Numbered from the stretch's first letter, positions 49,657 to 58,810 are shown. The stretch is DNA of 64,000 nt from Shinella zoogloeoides (GCF_030733845.1 NZ_CP132311.1:3229501-3293500); one strand, 5' to 3'. Numbers and translations: made by a program. The notes: a model not told the origin generated them from the sequence alone.

Positions 49657-51769
49657 CGTTCCCGCTTGGGTGCGGTTTCTTCCATCGTCGCCGCCTCCTA
49701 ACTTTGCCGATCCGGGCAACGTTATCATGGAGCGGCTCGGCGTCCTTCGACCGGCTCGCCGCATCGACGTGCCAACCTGGGCCGAGAGCAGCCGCTACCT
49801 CTCGACCAAAGACTACCAGGGTCTCTGGCGCAACGATTTCGCTCCCTACATGACAGAGCCGTCGCGTATGGCCACGTCGCGAAAATACAGCGCGGTTGTA
49901 TTCGCCGGTCCAGCGCGAACCTCGAAGTCGGAGAGCCTTGTTCTCAACGGTATCGGTCATCGTATCGAATGCGCGCCGGCGGATACGCTTGTCGTATGCC
50001 AGACGAAGGACAGCGCGACTTCATTCTCCGAAAAGAAGCTGGCGCCGATGCTGCGGGCGAACAAGGATCTGGCCGCCAAGCAACTGTCGGTTCGGGGTGC
50101 TGACAACATCCACAAAAAGAAGTTCCAGGGCAACATGGACCTGGTTATTGGCTGGCCCGTCATCGGGTTCTTCAGTCAGAACGAATACACGTTCGTCGTC
50201 CTGACGGACCGTGACCGCATGCCTGACGACATCGATGGTGAGGGTGATCCCCTGACGCTGGCGAAGAAGCGGACCCAGCAGGCCGGCTCACTCGGGATGG
50301 TCGTCGAGGAAAGCTCACCTGGCCGCGTCATTGAGCAGGATGATTGGACGCCCCAAACCCTGCATGAGGCGCCACCATGCTCGGGGCTTCTCGGCGACTA
50401 CAATCTTGGAACGCGCGGAGCATTCTACTGGCATTGCCCATCGTGCGGCGATCCGTTTCGTCCGGAATTCGAGCGGCTGCAGTGGGAAACAAAAGCGACG
50501 CCGGGTGAGAGCGCCCGGACGGTAGAAATGGTGTGCCCAAACGGGTGCTGCATCTCGCAGGGGCACAAATACGAATGCAATCGGGCAGGCATATGGCTGC
50601 ACGAGACGAACGATGGAAAGAGCGTTTGCGAGATCGATGACCGCAACATTCGAGACACCGACGTCGTCTCGTATCGCTGCGAAGGACCGATCGCGGCCAT
50701 GCAGAGTTGGGAGCAGCTAGTTTCACGATACCTGCAAGCCAAGGAGACGTTCGAAACCACGGGCGATGACAACGCCTTGAAGGCGACGATCACGCTGGAC
50801 CAGGGCCGCCCCTACCTGCCCGTTGTGCGTTCCATCGGTGATTCCCTGTCGGAGGACACGCTGAAAGCCCTGGCCGAACGCTACCCGCTCAAGGTCGCCT
50901 CGCCCCAGACGAGGTTCATCACGGTGCAGGTCGACATCCAGATCAACCGGTTTGTCGTGCAGGTCGATTCCTGGGGTGAAGGGTTGGAGCGCTGGATGAT
51001 CGACCGCTTCGACATTGCGCAGCCTCCTGCAACCGCGCCCGGCGCAGAACGTGACGAGAAGGGCAATGCGCGTCGTGCAATCGATCCCGCACGCTACTTC
51101 GAGGATTGGGATGCTCTTCGGGATCTACTGCATCGCGCCTATCCAGTCGCCGGCACGGAGTTTGCGCTCATGCCTGTCGCGATGATCATCGACTCCGGTG
51201 GGCGGCCCGGCGTCACCCCGAACGCATATCGCTTCCTTCGTTGGGCAAACAAGCATGGACTCGGGCAGCGCGTCTATCTGGCAAAGGGCAGCTCGCGTCT
51301 CAACGATCGCGCCCGTCACATGGAGCCGGAGAAGGTGCTCCAGCAGAAAGGGCGCAAGGTCAGCGACATTAAGCTCGTCTTCATCAACACCGACAAGCTG
51401 AAAGACGAGATTGTCGTCGGCCTTACGCGCAAGGAAGCGGGTCCGGGCAAGTTTCACCTCAGTGAACTTCTTCCGGCACAGGTGTTCAGCGAACTAGCAT
51501 CCGAGGTTCGCACCGACAGCGGGTGGGAACGGCGCAAGAGCGGTTCTCCCAACGAGGCATTCGACCTTTCCGTCTACGGCAAGGCTTTGGTGATCATCCT
51601 CAAGGGCGAAAGCATCGACTGGAGCAACGGTCCGAGGCTTCCCCATTGGGCTCGCCCGGCGAACGAAAACAGCTTCGCCGTTCGCCAGAAGGGCAGCGAA
51701 GAACCGGATCAACTGATCCATCCCCCGCCGGTCCGTCGCCGGCGCGTCCTCTCGCAAGGTATTCGTTGA
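49649..51769 (+). CDS. Terminase large subunit (GpA family)
   Basis: 706-aa packaging motor and nuclease. The ATPase P-loop position is AGPARTSKSES (about 88-98), the variant Walker A of GpA proteins. Two cysteine clusters (CPSCGDPF and CPNGC) are likely zinc ligands, and VDIQINRF near 430 starts the nuclease domain. The gpA-type enzyme makes cohesive ends. Confidence 0.93.
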   Translation: MHSVPAWVRFLPSSPPPNFADPGNVIMERLGVLRPARRIDVPTWAESSRYLSTKDYQGLWRNDFAPYMTEPSRMATSRKYSAVVFAGPARTSKSESLVLNGIGHRIECAPADTLVVCQTKDSATSFSEKKLAPMLRANKDLAAKQLSVRGADNIHKKKFQGNMDLVIGWPVIGFFSQNEYTFVVLTDRDRMPDDIDGEGDPLTLAKKRTQQAGSLGMVVEESSPGRVIEQDDWTPQTLHEAPPCSGLLGDYNLGTRGAFYWHCPSCGDPFRPEFERLQWETKATPGESARTVEMVCPNGCCISQGHKYECNRAGIWLHETNDGKSVCEIDDRNIRDTDVVSYRCEGPIAAMQSWEQLVSRYLQAKETFETTGDDNALKATITLDQGRPYLPVVRSIGDSLSEDTLKALAERYPLKVASPQTRFITVQVDIQINRFVVQVDSWGEGLERWMIDRFDIAQPPATAPGAERDEKGNARRAIDPARYFEDWDALRDLLHRAYPVAGTEFALMPVAMIIDSGGRPGVTPNAYRFLRWANKHGLGQRVYLAKGSSRLNDRARHMEPEKVLQQKGRKVSDIKLVFINTDKLKDEIVVGLTRKEAGPGKFHLSELLPAQVFSELASEVRTDSGWERRKSGSPNEAFDLSVYGKALVIILKGESIDWSNGPRLPHWARPANENSFAVRQKGSEEPDQLIHPPPVRRRRVLSQGIR

Positions 51770-51993
51770 TGGCTGGAATCACTCTCGACCAGGCCCAGGC
51801 GCAGCTAGATTTGTGGCTTTCGGCCAATTCGGCCGTTGCACGCAAGCAGTCCTACTCCATCGCCGGGCGCTCTCTCACGCTCGCGGACGCGGCCGACATA
51901 CAATCCAATATCGAATACTGGAACGCGATGGTGCAAAAGCTGTCGGCATCGATCTCGGGGCGTGGGCGGATTCGCTACGGGGTGGCCGAATGA
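51769..51993 (+). CDS. gpW-like head protein (DUF6148)
   Basis: 74 aa: LDQAQAQLDLWLSANSAVARKQSYSIAGRSLTLADAADI matches the DUF6148 proteins located between gpA and portal, the place of lambda gpW, which closes the filled head. Starts at ATG overlapping the terminase stop and overlaps the portal start by ATGA. Confidence 0.82.
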   Translation: MAGITLDQAQAQLDLWLSANSAVARKQSYSIAGRSLTLADAADIQSNIEYWNAMVQKLSASISGRGRIRYGVAE

Positions 51994-53582
51994 AAACGCC
52001 CCGGTTTCCGCAGAACGGTCGCAAGGTCGGTGGTCCGCACATGACTTTGCTCGACCGCGCCATTGCAGTTTTCGACCCGGTCCGCGCCGTGCGTCGCTAT
52101 CAGGCACGATCCGTTCTGGCTCTTGCCAGCGGCGGATACAAGGGCGGCAAGAAGACCCGCCGACAGACGGCAAACTGGGATGTTGACGGCGGAAGCGCCA
52201 ACAGCGACACCGTATTCGACCTAACGACGCTGCGGGCGCGTGCGCGCGATCTGCGGCGTAACGTCCCGATCGCCACCGGCGCCATAGCCACGCGCATTAC
52301 AAACGTGGTCGGGGAAGGCCTCCAGGTCTATCCGCAGGTGGACAGGAAGGCGCTTGGGCTGTCGGTCCGGGAGGCCCGAGAGTGGAACCGCGCGGCAAAG
52401 GCGGAGTTCGAGCTGGCTGCATGGACGGCGGACTTCACGGGCGTCCAAAGCTTTGAGGAGCTTCAGGCGCTTGTCATGGGGTCTACGGACGAGTCCGGCG
52501 ACGTCTTTGCGATCCGCCGCTGGAGAAAAGATCCGGGAGACACGTACGGCACCAAGCTTCAGATCGTCGAGGCGGATCGGGTATCCAATCCGAACTTCGG
52601 CATGGATACCGACACACTGGTCGCTGGTGTCGAAACGAACGGCGATGGCGTTGTTAGGGCCTACCATGTGAGTGACCGTCATCCAGGCGACATGTTTCGC
52701 AAGTCTCTCAACTGGCGGCGCGTGCCTGCCTTTTACAACGACGGCCGCCCCATCGTCCTTCACATGTTCAAGCGTCTGCGGCCGGACCAGGCACGCGGGG
52801 TGCCTTATCTCGCCCCGGTGATCGAAATACTCAAGCAGTTCGGCGAATATACCGACGCCGAGGTGCAGGCGGCCGTGATCTCCGCCTTCTTCACCGTCTT
52901 CGTGAAGGGCTCGCCCGATGCCTCGACGGGGCCGCTTCCCTCGTCGGACAACAATCCGGTTTCCGGTTTTGATGAGGTCAAACTCGGCGCCGGCGCAATC
53001 GTCGGGCTTGCCGAGGGTGAAGACATCTCGATCGCCAACCCCAACAGGCCGAACCCCAACTTTGACGCCTTTGCGATGGCGTTGCTTCGGCAGATCGGAG
53101 TTGCGCTTGAAATGCCGGTCGAGCTGCTCATCAAGCACTTCATGGCGAGCTATTCGGCAAGTCGCGCCGCGCTGGAAATCGCATGGCAGACCTTTCGGCG
53201 GGAGCGCGCCTGGCTGGTGAAAGGCTTCTGCCAGCCGTTCTACGAGTGGGTGATCGAAGAGGCGGTTCTTATCGGACGCCTCGAAGCGAAGGGCTTTTTT
53301 GACGATCCCGCCCGCCGGTCGGCATGGCTCAAGGCCAATTGGTATGGCCCGACGAAAGTCACGCTCGATCCCAAAAAGGACGCTGAGGCGGATACGCTCG
53401 ACATCGGCAACGGTACGAAGACGCGCCAGCAGATCATTCAGGAGCGCACGGGCGGTGACGTGGAGAGCAAGTACGAACAGCTCGGCTACGAGCGCGAGCT
53501 TGCCGAGGATGCTGGCCTTTCGACCGCGCCTGCATCATCCGCAGTGTCTGATCCGAAAAGTGACAACGAGGAGAATGAATAA
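51990..53582 (+). CDS. Portal protein (lambda gpB family)
   Basis: 530 aa forming the dodecameric DNA entry vertex. RNVPIATGAIATRITNVVGEGLQVYP (about 93-118), HMFKRLRPDQARGVPYLAPVIEILKQ and FMASYSASRAALEIAWQTFRRER are recognisable gpB-type blocks. A disordered acidic C-terminus follows. Start ATG 51990 overlaps the gpW-like stop. Confidence 0.93.
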   Translation: MKTPRFPQNGRKVGGPHMTLLDRAIAVFDPVRAVRRYQARSVLALASGGYKGGKKTRRQTANWDVDGGSANSDTVFDLTTLRARARDLRRNVPIATGAIATRITNVVGEGLQVYPQVDRKALGLSVREAREWNRAAKAEFELAAWTADFTGVQSFEELQALVMGSTDESGDVFAIRRWRKDPGDTYGTKLQIVEADRVSNPNFGMDTDTLVAGVETNGDGVVRAYHVSDRHPGDMFRKSLNWRRVPAFYNDGRPIVLHMFKRLRPDQARGVPYLAPVIEILKQFGEYTDAEVQAAVISAFFTVFVKGSPDASTGPLPSSDNNPVSGFDEVKLGAGAIVGLAEGEDISIANPNRPNPNFDAFAMALLRQIGVALEMPVELLIKHFMASYSASRAALEIAWQTFRRERAWLVKGFCQPFYEWVIEEAVLIGRLEAKGFFDDPARRSAWLKANWYGPTKVTLDPKKDAEADTLDIGNGTKTRQQIIQERTGGDVESKYEQLGYERELAEDAGLSTAPASSAVSDPKSDNEENE

Positions 53583-54943
53583 TGAACCCGATGACACTTT
53601 CGCTGATCCAGGGCTTCATGCAACAGATTGGCGGCGGCGGACAGGACGGCCTTTCTCCCTGGGCAATCCGGGGCGATGCAATCGCCGCTTCGCTACAGAC
53701 CGTCCGCGCGATCCGCCAGTCGCCGCAGGCGTCTACTGAGGTCGGCGCGGGCTCCCTAACTGTGAACCGCCGCGGCGCTTCCCTCGGAAACGGGTCGTTC
53801 GCGACCCGCATCGGCAATATCGCCATCGTTCCTGTCATCGGCCCACTGGTCTCGCGGTTCAGCTGGCAATATTGGTCCTATGACGAGATCGTGCGTGACC
53901 TTCGGCTTGCGGAATCGACGGCGGGAATCGAGGGCGTGATCCTCGATATGGATACGCCCGGCGGCATGGTCGACAATGTCGACGCCGTCCCTGCCGAAAT
54001 CGCGCGCCTGCGCGAAAAGATGCCGGTCTTCGCTCATGCGAATTTCTGCTGCAGCGCCGGATACTGGATTGCCTCTGCCGCCGAGAAAATCATTGCCAGC
54101 AAGACCGGGCTTGTCGGTTCGGTCGGCGCGCTAATCCGGTACGTCGAGATGGAAGGCATCCTGACGCGGCTCGGCGCTAACGTGGTCGAGGTCATTGCCG
54201 AGCAAAGTCCGAACAAGCGACTTTCGCGCGATACGGACGAGGGACGCGCTGAATTGCAGGCCATCGCAGACGACGGCGCCGAACTGTTCATACAGGGCAT
54301 CGTCGAAAATCGCGGCGTGACGCGAGAAACCATTCTGGAAAACTACGGGAAAGGCCTGGTTTTCACCGCGGGCGAAGCCATGCGTCGCGGCCTCGTCGAC
54401 CAGATCGGATCGCTTGAAGAAGTTCTGACGGAAATGGCGGTCCGTCAGGAAAGTGCAAGCCTCGCGGGGCCCGCCACCGCGAAATCCGGAACCGAAAAGG
54501 AATCCACCATGCTGACACTTGAGACTTTGAAGGCGGAGCATCCGGATCTCGTTTCCGCCATTCGCGCAGAAGGTGCCGCCGATGCGGCACAGGCCGAGCG
54601 TGAACGGTTGATCGGGATCGACCAGCAGGCCGCCGGCCTTACCGGTCACGACGACCTCGTCGGCCGCCTGAAGGCCGACGGCAAGACGACCCCTGCGGAA
54701 GCCGCCCTGCAGCTCCTGGCCGCCGAGAAGACGAAGAACGCCGAGCGTCTCACCGGGCTGCAGCAGCTGGACGCCGCCGCAGCCGGCGTGCAGAGCCTGC
54801 CTTCGGCTGGCGACGGTTCGATCCAGCAGTTCGCCAAGACGCCCGACGGCTGGAAGGCCGAATGGGAGGCGACGCCGAAGCTGCAGGAAGACTTCCCGAC
54901 CGCCGACTCTTACGTCGCAACGATGAAGCGTAAGGCCGCCTGA
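53582..54943 (+). CDS. S49-type head maturation protease with scaffold domain (lambda gpC-like)
   Basis: 453 aa. Residues about 75-290 are a ClpP/SppA-fold protease with nucleophile S158 in CCSAGYWIASAAE and likely general base K212 in QSPNKRLSRD. The C-terminal third is helical, alanine- and glutamate-rich and scaffold-like. Start overlaps the portal stop by one base. A nested in-frame start at 54509 could make the scaffold separately. Confidence 0.92.
   Translation: MNPMTLSLIQGFMQQIGGGGQDGLSPWAIRGDAIAASLQTVRAIRQSPQASTEVGAGSLTVNRRGASLGNGSFATRIGNIAIVPVIGPLVSRFSWQYWSYDEIVRDLRLAESTAGIEGVILDMDTPGGMVDNVDAVPAEIARLREKMPVFAHANFCCSAGYWIASAAEKIIASKTGLVGSVGALIRYVEMEGILTRLGANVVEVIAEQSPNKRLSRDTDEGRAELQAIADDGAELFIQGIVENRGVTRETILENYGKGLVFTAGEAMRRGLVDQIGSLEEVLTEMAVRQESASLAGPATAKSGTEKESTMLTLETLKAEHPDLVSAIRAEGAADAAQAERERLIGIDQQAAGLTGHDDLVGRLKADGKTTPAEAALQLLAAEKTKNAERLTGLQQLDAAAAGVQSLPSAGDGSIQQFAKTPDGWKAEWEATPKLQEDFPTADSYVATMKRKAA
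54509..54943 (+). CDS. Nested scaffold protein from an internal start (Nu3-like)
   Basis: ATG 54509, codon 310 of the protease gene, is preceded by AAAAGGA at 8 nt. It would give 144 aa starting MLTLETLKAEHPDLVSAIRA. In lambda the scaffold Nu3 starts in frame inside gene C in the same way. Supported by ribosome site and domain boundary; expression not shown. Confidence 0.65.
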   Translation: MLTLETLKAEHPDLVSAIRAEGAADAAQAERERLIGIDQQAAGLTGHDDLVGRLKADGKTTPAEAALQLLAAEKTKNAERLTGLQQLDAAAAGVQSLPSAGDGSIQQFAKTPDGWKAEWEATPKLQEDFPTADSYVATMKRKAA

Positions 54944-55003
54944 CGGCGGCCGCCCCTCGATCAGGTTCGGCGCAGCCGGCCATTCTCCAAAAGGACCATT
55001 ATC

Positions 55004-55552
55004 ATGAAAACCGTGTATCTCGCGGTCGGCCTTGCTCTGCTCGCCGTCGGCTGCCTCGCTCTTCTTTCCCCTGATGTCGCCACCCATCTGGCGACGATCC
55101 CGGCCGCCGATGGCGTCGGCTTCGCGATGGCGACGCTTGCCGCCAACAAGACGCGCGACTACCAGCTGGGCGACAAGGAAGAGTATCCCGTCGTTGCTTC
55201 CGACATCATCTACCAGGGCGCCGCCGTCGGCGAGAATGGCTCGGGCTATGCGCGCCCCCTTGTGGCGGGAGACCCCTTTCTCGGCTTCGCGGAGGCGATC
55301 GCGGACAATTCCGCCGGCGCAGCTGGCGCGATCGGCGTGAATGTGCGCAAGCGCGGCAACATAGTCCTGCCGATTTCCGCGATTGCGATCACGGCGAACG
55401 ATCGCCCGGCCGTCTATGCCAGTGACGACGACACGTTCACGCTCACGGCGTCGACGAACACGCTCATCGGGTACGTCTCCCGCTGGGTATCGACCGGCAT
55501 TGCCGTCGTCGAATTCGACGCGGCGCTCTGCAAGGCCGCTCTCCAGGCCTGA
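55004..55552 (+). CDS. Head decoration/cement protein (DUF2190-like) with hydrophobic N-terminus
   Basis: 182 aa. From residue 42 on (MATLAANKTRDYQLGDKEEY, then RGNIVLPISAIAITANDRPAVYASDDDTFTLT) it matches phage capsid cement proteins. The first 30 residues (VYLAVGLALLAVGCLALLSP) form a membrane-type helix. ATG 55004 has AAGGA upstream while codon 42 has none, so the extension is probably translated. Confidence 0.8.
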   Translation: MKTVYLAVGLALLAVGCLALLSPDVATHLATIPAADGVGFAMATLAANKTRDYQLGDKEEYPVVASDIIYQGAAVGENGSGYARPLVAGDPFLGFAEAIADNSAGAAGAIGVNVRKRGNIVLPISAIAITANDRPAVYASDDDTFTLTASTNTLIGYVSRWVSTGIAVVEFDAALCKAALQA

Positions 55553-55617
55553 TTTCACCCCGACAATCTGACCGCTTTCATCGACGGGGTGCGCCCCGGT
55601 TTCGAAAGGACACCTTC

Positions 55618-56550
55618 ATGCTTCCCCAGCAGCACCAGAAAATCACAACCCGAGGCGTGCGCGGCATGATCCTCGCACGCCTCGACACGGGACCTTCCGC
55701 GTGGCTCTCCGATATCGTCATGCGGGTAACCTCCGACCAGGCTGTCGAAAACTACGCCTGGCTCGGCGGCGCGCCGGCGCTGCGCGAATTCATCGGCGGA
55801 CGCACACCGGCGGAACTCGCCGAAAACAGCTTCACGATCAGCAACAAGGACTATGAAGGTTCTATCCTGATCAAATCGAAGGACATGCGCCGCGACAAGC
55901 TGGGCATGATCACCGTTCGCGTGAACCAGCTCGCCGACCGTGCCAACGATCACCCGGCGAAGCTAGTTTCCGGCCTGATCCTGGCCGCAGAGTCCAGCCT
56001 CTGCTACGACGGCCAGTATTTCTTCGACACCGACCATGCTGAAGGCAAGAGCGGCGCGCAGTCGAACGACATCACCTCCGGCGCAACGACGCCAGCAGCC
56101 CCGACGGTGGCGGAATTCTCCAAGGCCGTCATGTCCGGCATCCAGCAGATGTATACGCTGAAGGACGATCAGGGCGAGCCGATGAACCAGAGCGCCACCG
56201 AATTCCAGGTGCAGGTTCCCGTCACCTTCATGGCCGTCGCCCTGGAGGCAGTGACCGCGCTGCTTGGCGACGGCGGCAAGAGCCAGACCATTCCCGCGCT
56301 GAAGGGTAAATTCACGATTACCGTCGTGCCCAATCCGCGCCTGACCTGGACGACCAAGTTCGCCATCTTCCGCACTGACGAGGCGGCGAAACCCTTCATC
56401 CTCCAGGAGGAGGACATTCCGGATGTGGTCGCCCTTGGCGAAGGCAGCGAGTTCGAACAGCTCAACAAGGAGCAGCTGTTCGGCATCGATTGGACCGGAA
56501 ACGTCGGCTACGGCTACTGGCAGTTCGGCGTCCTTGTGACCTTCACCTGA
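55618..56550 (+). CDS. Major capsid protein, Mu gpT type
   Basis: 310 aa. NSFTISNKDYEGSILIKSKDMRRDKLGM, LCYDGQYFFDTDHAEGKS and the end FGIDWTGNVGYGYWQFGVLVTF are the Mu gpT capsid pattern. It is preceded by lambda-type packaging genes, so the head is a mosaic. ATG 55618 has AAAGGA upstream. A hairpin with a T-rich tail follows the gene. Confidence 0.9.
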   Translation: MLPQQHQKITTRGVRGMILARLDTGPSAWLSDIVMRVTSDQAVENYAWLGGAPALREFIGGRTPAELAENSFTISNKDYEGSILIKSKDMRRDKLGMITVRVNQLADRANDHPAKLVSGLILAAESSLCYDGQYFFDTDHAEGKSGAQSNDITSGATTPAAPTVAEFSKAVMSGIQQMYTLKDDQGEPMNQSATEFQVQVPVTFMAVALEAVTALLGDGGKSQTIPALKGKFTITVVPNPRLTWTTKFAIFRTDEAAKPFILQEEDIPDVVALGEGSEFEQLNKEQLFGIDWTGNVGYGYWQFGVLVTFT

Positions 56551-56566
56551 CGCGCGGTCGGCTCCC

Positions 56567-56594
56567 CGGCCCGCCTGAGGCGGGCCGTCCTTTT
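56567..56594 (+). terminator. Terminator-like hairpin after the capsid gene
   Basis: CGGCCCGCC (56567-75), loop TGA, GGCGGGCCG (56579-87), then TCCTTTT. It lies 17 nt after the capsid stop, so it may partly end or stabilise the high-level head transcript while allowing tail genes to be read. Confidence 0.75.
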
Positions 56595-56615
56595 CTCAAT
56601 CTCAAGGATGCTGCC

Positions 56616-57092
56616 ATGAAGTATGTTGTCGTGGGTGACTGTGTACGTTTCGGCGTCGGTCAAGCGTTGATGCTTTCGGATTCCCAGATCGCCGCCCGCC
56701 GCCATGCCCTGGAGGATGGCGACAAGAAAAACAAGGTGGTCGTCATCACCTCGGTGGAATTTAAGCGCGGCGAAGTGATCGGCCTCGCCGATAAATATGA
56801 CGACCTGCCGCGCAGCCTTTCCAGCGTGCTGGAGCCGGAATCGAAGGTCGACGGGAAACCTGGCAAGCCAGCCAAATCCGGCAAGCCGCCGAAAGCTGCC
56901 GCTGGCGATGATGATCTCGATGCGCTCGAAAAGGCGCTTGAAGATGCGGAGGACGCTGTGAATGCCGCGCGTGCCACGCATGGTATTCCCGATGGCGCCG
57001 AACTGACCGACGAGCAGTGCGCGCTGATGGCAGGCGACCTGGAGCGCCTGCGCTTGGCCAAGGAAGCCTTCGACGCGGCGATCGGAGAATAG
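56616..57092 (+). CDS. Hypothetical phage head protein
   Basis: 158 aa. Opens MKYVVVGDCVRFGVGQALML, with a Lys/Gly/Pro-rich hinge (KVDGKPGKPAKSGKPPKAA) and a helical C-terminus. Similar small proteins follow capsid genes in phages but the function is not recognised. AAGGA precedes ATG 56616. Confidence 0.7.
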   Translation: MKYVVVGDCVRFGVGQALMLSDSQIAARRHALEDGDKKNKVVVITSVEFKRGEVIGLADKYDDLPRSLSSVLEPESKVDGKPGKPAKSGKPPKAAAGDDDLDALEKALEDAEDAVNAARATHGIPDGAELTDEQCALMAGDLERLRLAKEAFDAAIGE

Positions 57093-57094
57093 CC

Positions 57095-57427
57095 TTGCCG
57101 ATCGAAAACGACGAGGACAGGTTGCTGTTCATCGATCCGGACGAATTCGGCGCCACGGCAGTATGGATGTCGCAAAGTGGCGCCCATCCTCCGGTCAGCT
57201 GCATTTTCGACGACAGCTTCATCGCGCTGGCGGCTGGCGACATCGAGGTCACGCAAGAGGGCGGGCGCGTCCAGATCACGCTTCGCACCAGCGATGTTCC
57301 GGCAGACGGCGATCATAAGGACGCTGTCGAGGTGGCCAGCGACGTCATCGGCGTGAAGACCTTCACCGTGCTCGAATTCCAGCCGGACGGTACGGGATTT
57401 TCCGTCGTTCGCCTGCAGGAGGCCTGA
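57095..57427 (+). CDS. Head-tail joining protein (lambda FII-like)
   Basis: 110 aa. EDRLLFIDPDEFGATAVW at the start and ITLRTSDVPADGDHKDAVEVASDVIGVKTFTVLEFQPDGTGFSVV at the end recall phage attachment proteins of the FII family. The start is TTG 57095 with GGAG 7 nt upstream; no in-frame ATG is available. Confidence 0.75.
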   Translation: MPIENDEDRLLFIDPDEFGATAVWMSQSGAHPPVSCIFDDSFIALAAGDIEVTQEGGRVQITLRTSDVPADGDHKDAVEVASDVIGVKTFTVLEFQPDGTGFSVVRLQEA

Positions 57428-57429
57428 TT

Positions 57430-57870
57430 ATGGCGCATATCCGCACCTCGATGCGCTCGTACATCGTCGCCATGATCAAGGGGAGCACGTTCGTCGGCGC
57501 GCGTGTCGAGGCCTCGCGCGCCCGCCCGCTGCGGCGATCAGAGCTTGCCTCGGCTTTTGTCTATTCCCCCTCCGAGCAGTCCGAGGACATGGACACCGAC
57601 GGCATCCAGAACCGGCGGGTTCGCGTGAAGATAGACGTGGTCACGAAGGGCGAGGAAGACGCGCGCCAGGACGACCTCGATAGCTTTGCGGTTTATGTCG
57701 AAAAGCAATTCGCTGCCGACCCGCTTCTCGGCGGACTGGCAAGCGCAATCGAATACCGATCGACGGATTTCGCCGCCACGACGGAGGGCGAAAAAACGTT
57801 CCAGGTGATGTCCATCACATACGAGATCACCGCATTTACCCTCAATTCCGACCCTGAAACCACTCTCTAG
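57430..57870 (+). CDS. Tail terminator-like protein (lambda gpU position)
   Basis: 146 aa: RRVRVKIDVVTKGEEDARQDDLDSFAVYVEKQF and TEGEKTFQVMSITYEITAFTL match the strand/helix order of minor tail U-type terminators. Placed between joining and tube genes as in lambda. Assigned by pattern and order. Confidence 0.72.
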   Translation: MAHIRTSMRSYIVAMIKGSTFVGARVEASRARPLRRSELASAFVYSPSEQSEDMDTDGIQNRRVRVKIDVVTKGEEDARQDDLDSFAVYVEKQFAADPLLGGLASAIEYRSTDFAATTEGEKTFQVMSITYEITAFTLNSDPETTL

Positions 57871-57879
57871 GAGGCGACG

Positions 57880-58275
57880 ATGGCAGTCCATCATGGAAAG
57901 AACGGCAAGGTGAAGCTGGCGGCCAACGCCGTAGCCTCCGTACAGAAATTCTCCATCAACCAGAATGTCGAGGCAGCCGATACGTCCGTCATGGGTGATG
58001 CATGGCAGACGCACCTGACCGGAATTCCCGGCTGGTCAGGCTCCGTCGAGTGCCTCTACGATCCCGCTGACACGAATGGTCAGGTCGCGCTGGCGATCGG
58101 CGATTCAGTCACGCTCGGCCTCTATACGGACGGCGACGCCGTCGGCAAGCGGTATCTGACGGGCACGGCGTCGATCACCAGCATTCCGATCGAGTCCGAC
58201 ATGAAGGGCGCGGTGAAGGTCAGCTTCAATTTCCAGGGCAACGGGCCGCTGGACAATGAGACGGTCGAAGCATGA
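57880..58275 (+). CDS. Tail tube protein
   Basis: 131 aa, strand-rich: KNGKVKLAANAVASVQKFSINQNVEAADTSVMGDAWQTHLTGIPGWSGSVECLYD matches the tube-protein fold of siphophages (TP901/gpV group). GGAGG precedes ATG 57880. The next gene overlaps its end by 4 bp. Confidence 0.85.
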   Translation: MAVHHGKNGKVKLAANAVASVQKFSINQNVEAADTSVMGDAWQTHLTGIPGWSGSVECLYDPADTNGQVALAIGDSVTLGLYTDGDAVGKRYLTGTASITSIPIESDMKGAVKVSFNFQGNGPLDNETVEA

Positions 58276-58646
58276 GCTCCGCCATCTCGGGCGCGAAGGC
58301 GCATTTCGCAGGCCAGGGCATGCTATCCCATGACGTCCCGGAATGGGGGCAGCCCGGTCATCCGCTCAAGATCCACTATCGCCCGCTCACGGTTGCTCAG
58401 CGGCGCAAAATCTGGCGGGACGACGGCGGAGCCTCTGTCGACGGAAACGTCGCCGTGGTGAGAGCCGTGCTCTTCAGTGCTCTCGATGCCAAGGGCGTCC
58501 GCCTGTTTGACGACATGGACGAACATGCCCTCATGTATGAGGTCGATAGCGACGTCGTTTCCCGCGTTGGAGCCTTGATCCTTGGCTTTTCAAAGGGGGC
58601 TCCCGTCAGTGGTGCCAAGCAGGTAGACGACGCAAAAAACGCCTGA
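58272..58646 (+). CDS. Tail assembly chaperone, short form (gpG-like)
   Basis: 124 aa. HDVPEWGQPGHPLKIHYRPLTVAQRRKIWRDDG and LFDDMDEHALMYEVDSDVVSRVGALILGF follow the tail chaperone pattern. Ends at TGA 58644-46, immediately after the slippery sequence A AAA AAC, which provides the longer form. Confidence 0.82.
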   Translation: MSSAISGAKAHFAGQGMLSHDVPEWGQPGHPLKIHYRPLTVAQRRKIWRDDGGASVDGNVAVVRAVLFSALDAKGVRLFDDMDEHALMYEVDSDVVSRVGALILGFSKGAPVSGAKQVDDAKNA

Positions 58647-58780
58647 ACGGCGATGCGGAACTCATGGTGATGTATTCGCTCGCCGCCAGACTGAACAAGA
58701 CGCTCGCCGAGATCGAGGCGATGACGGTCGACGAATTCGTTGGCTGGATTGCCTATTTCGAGATCACCAAGCCAGCCTGA
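58272..58780 (+). CDS. Tail assembly chaperone, -1 frameshift form (gpGT-like)
   Basis: The same reading to the AAA at 58635-37, then one base back: codon 58637-39 and on in the -1 frame to TGA 58778-80, giving 169 aa (new part RLNGDAELMVMYSLAARLNK and so on). The slippery heptamer AAAAAAC at 58634-40 is in the proper register. Lambda makes gpGT this way to recruit the tape measure. Inferred from sequence. Confidence 0.8.
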
Positions 58781-58810
58781 CAGCGCTCATGTAGATGTGA
58801 AGGAACGATC

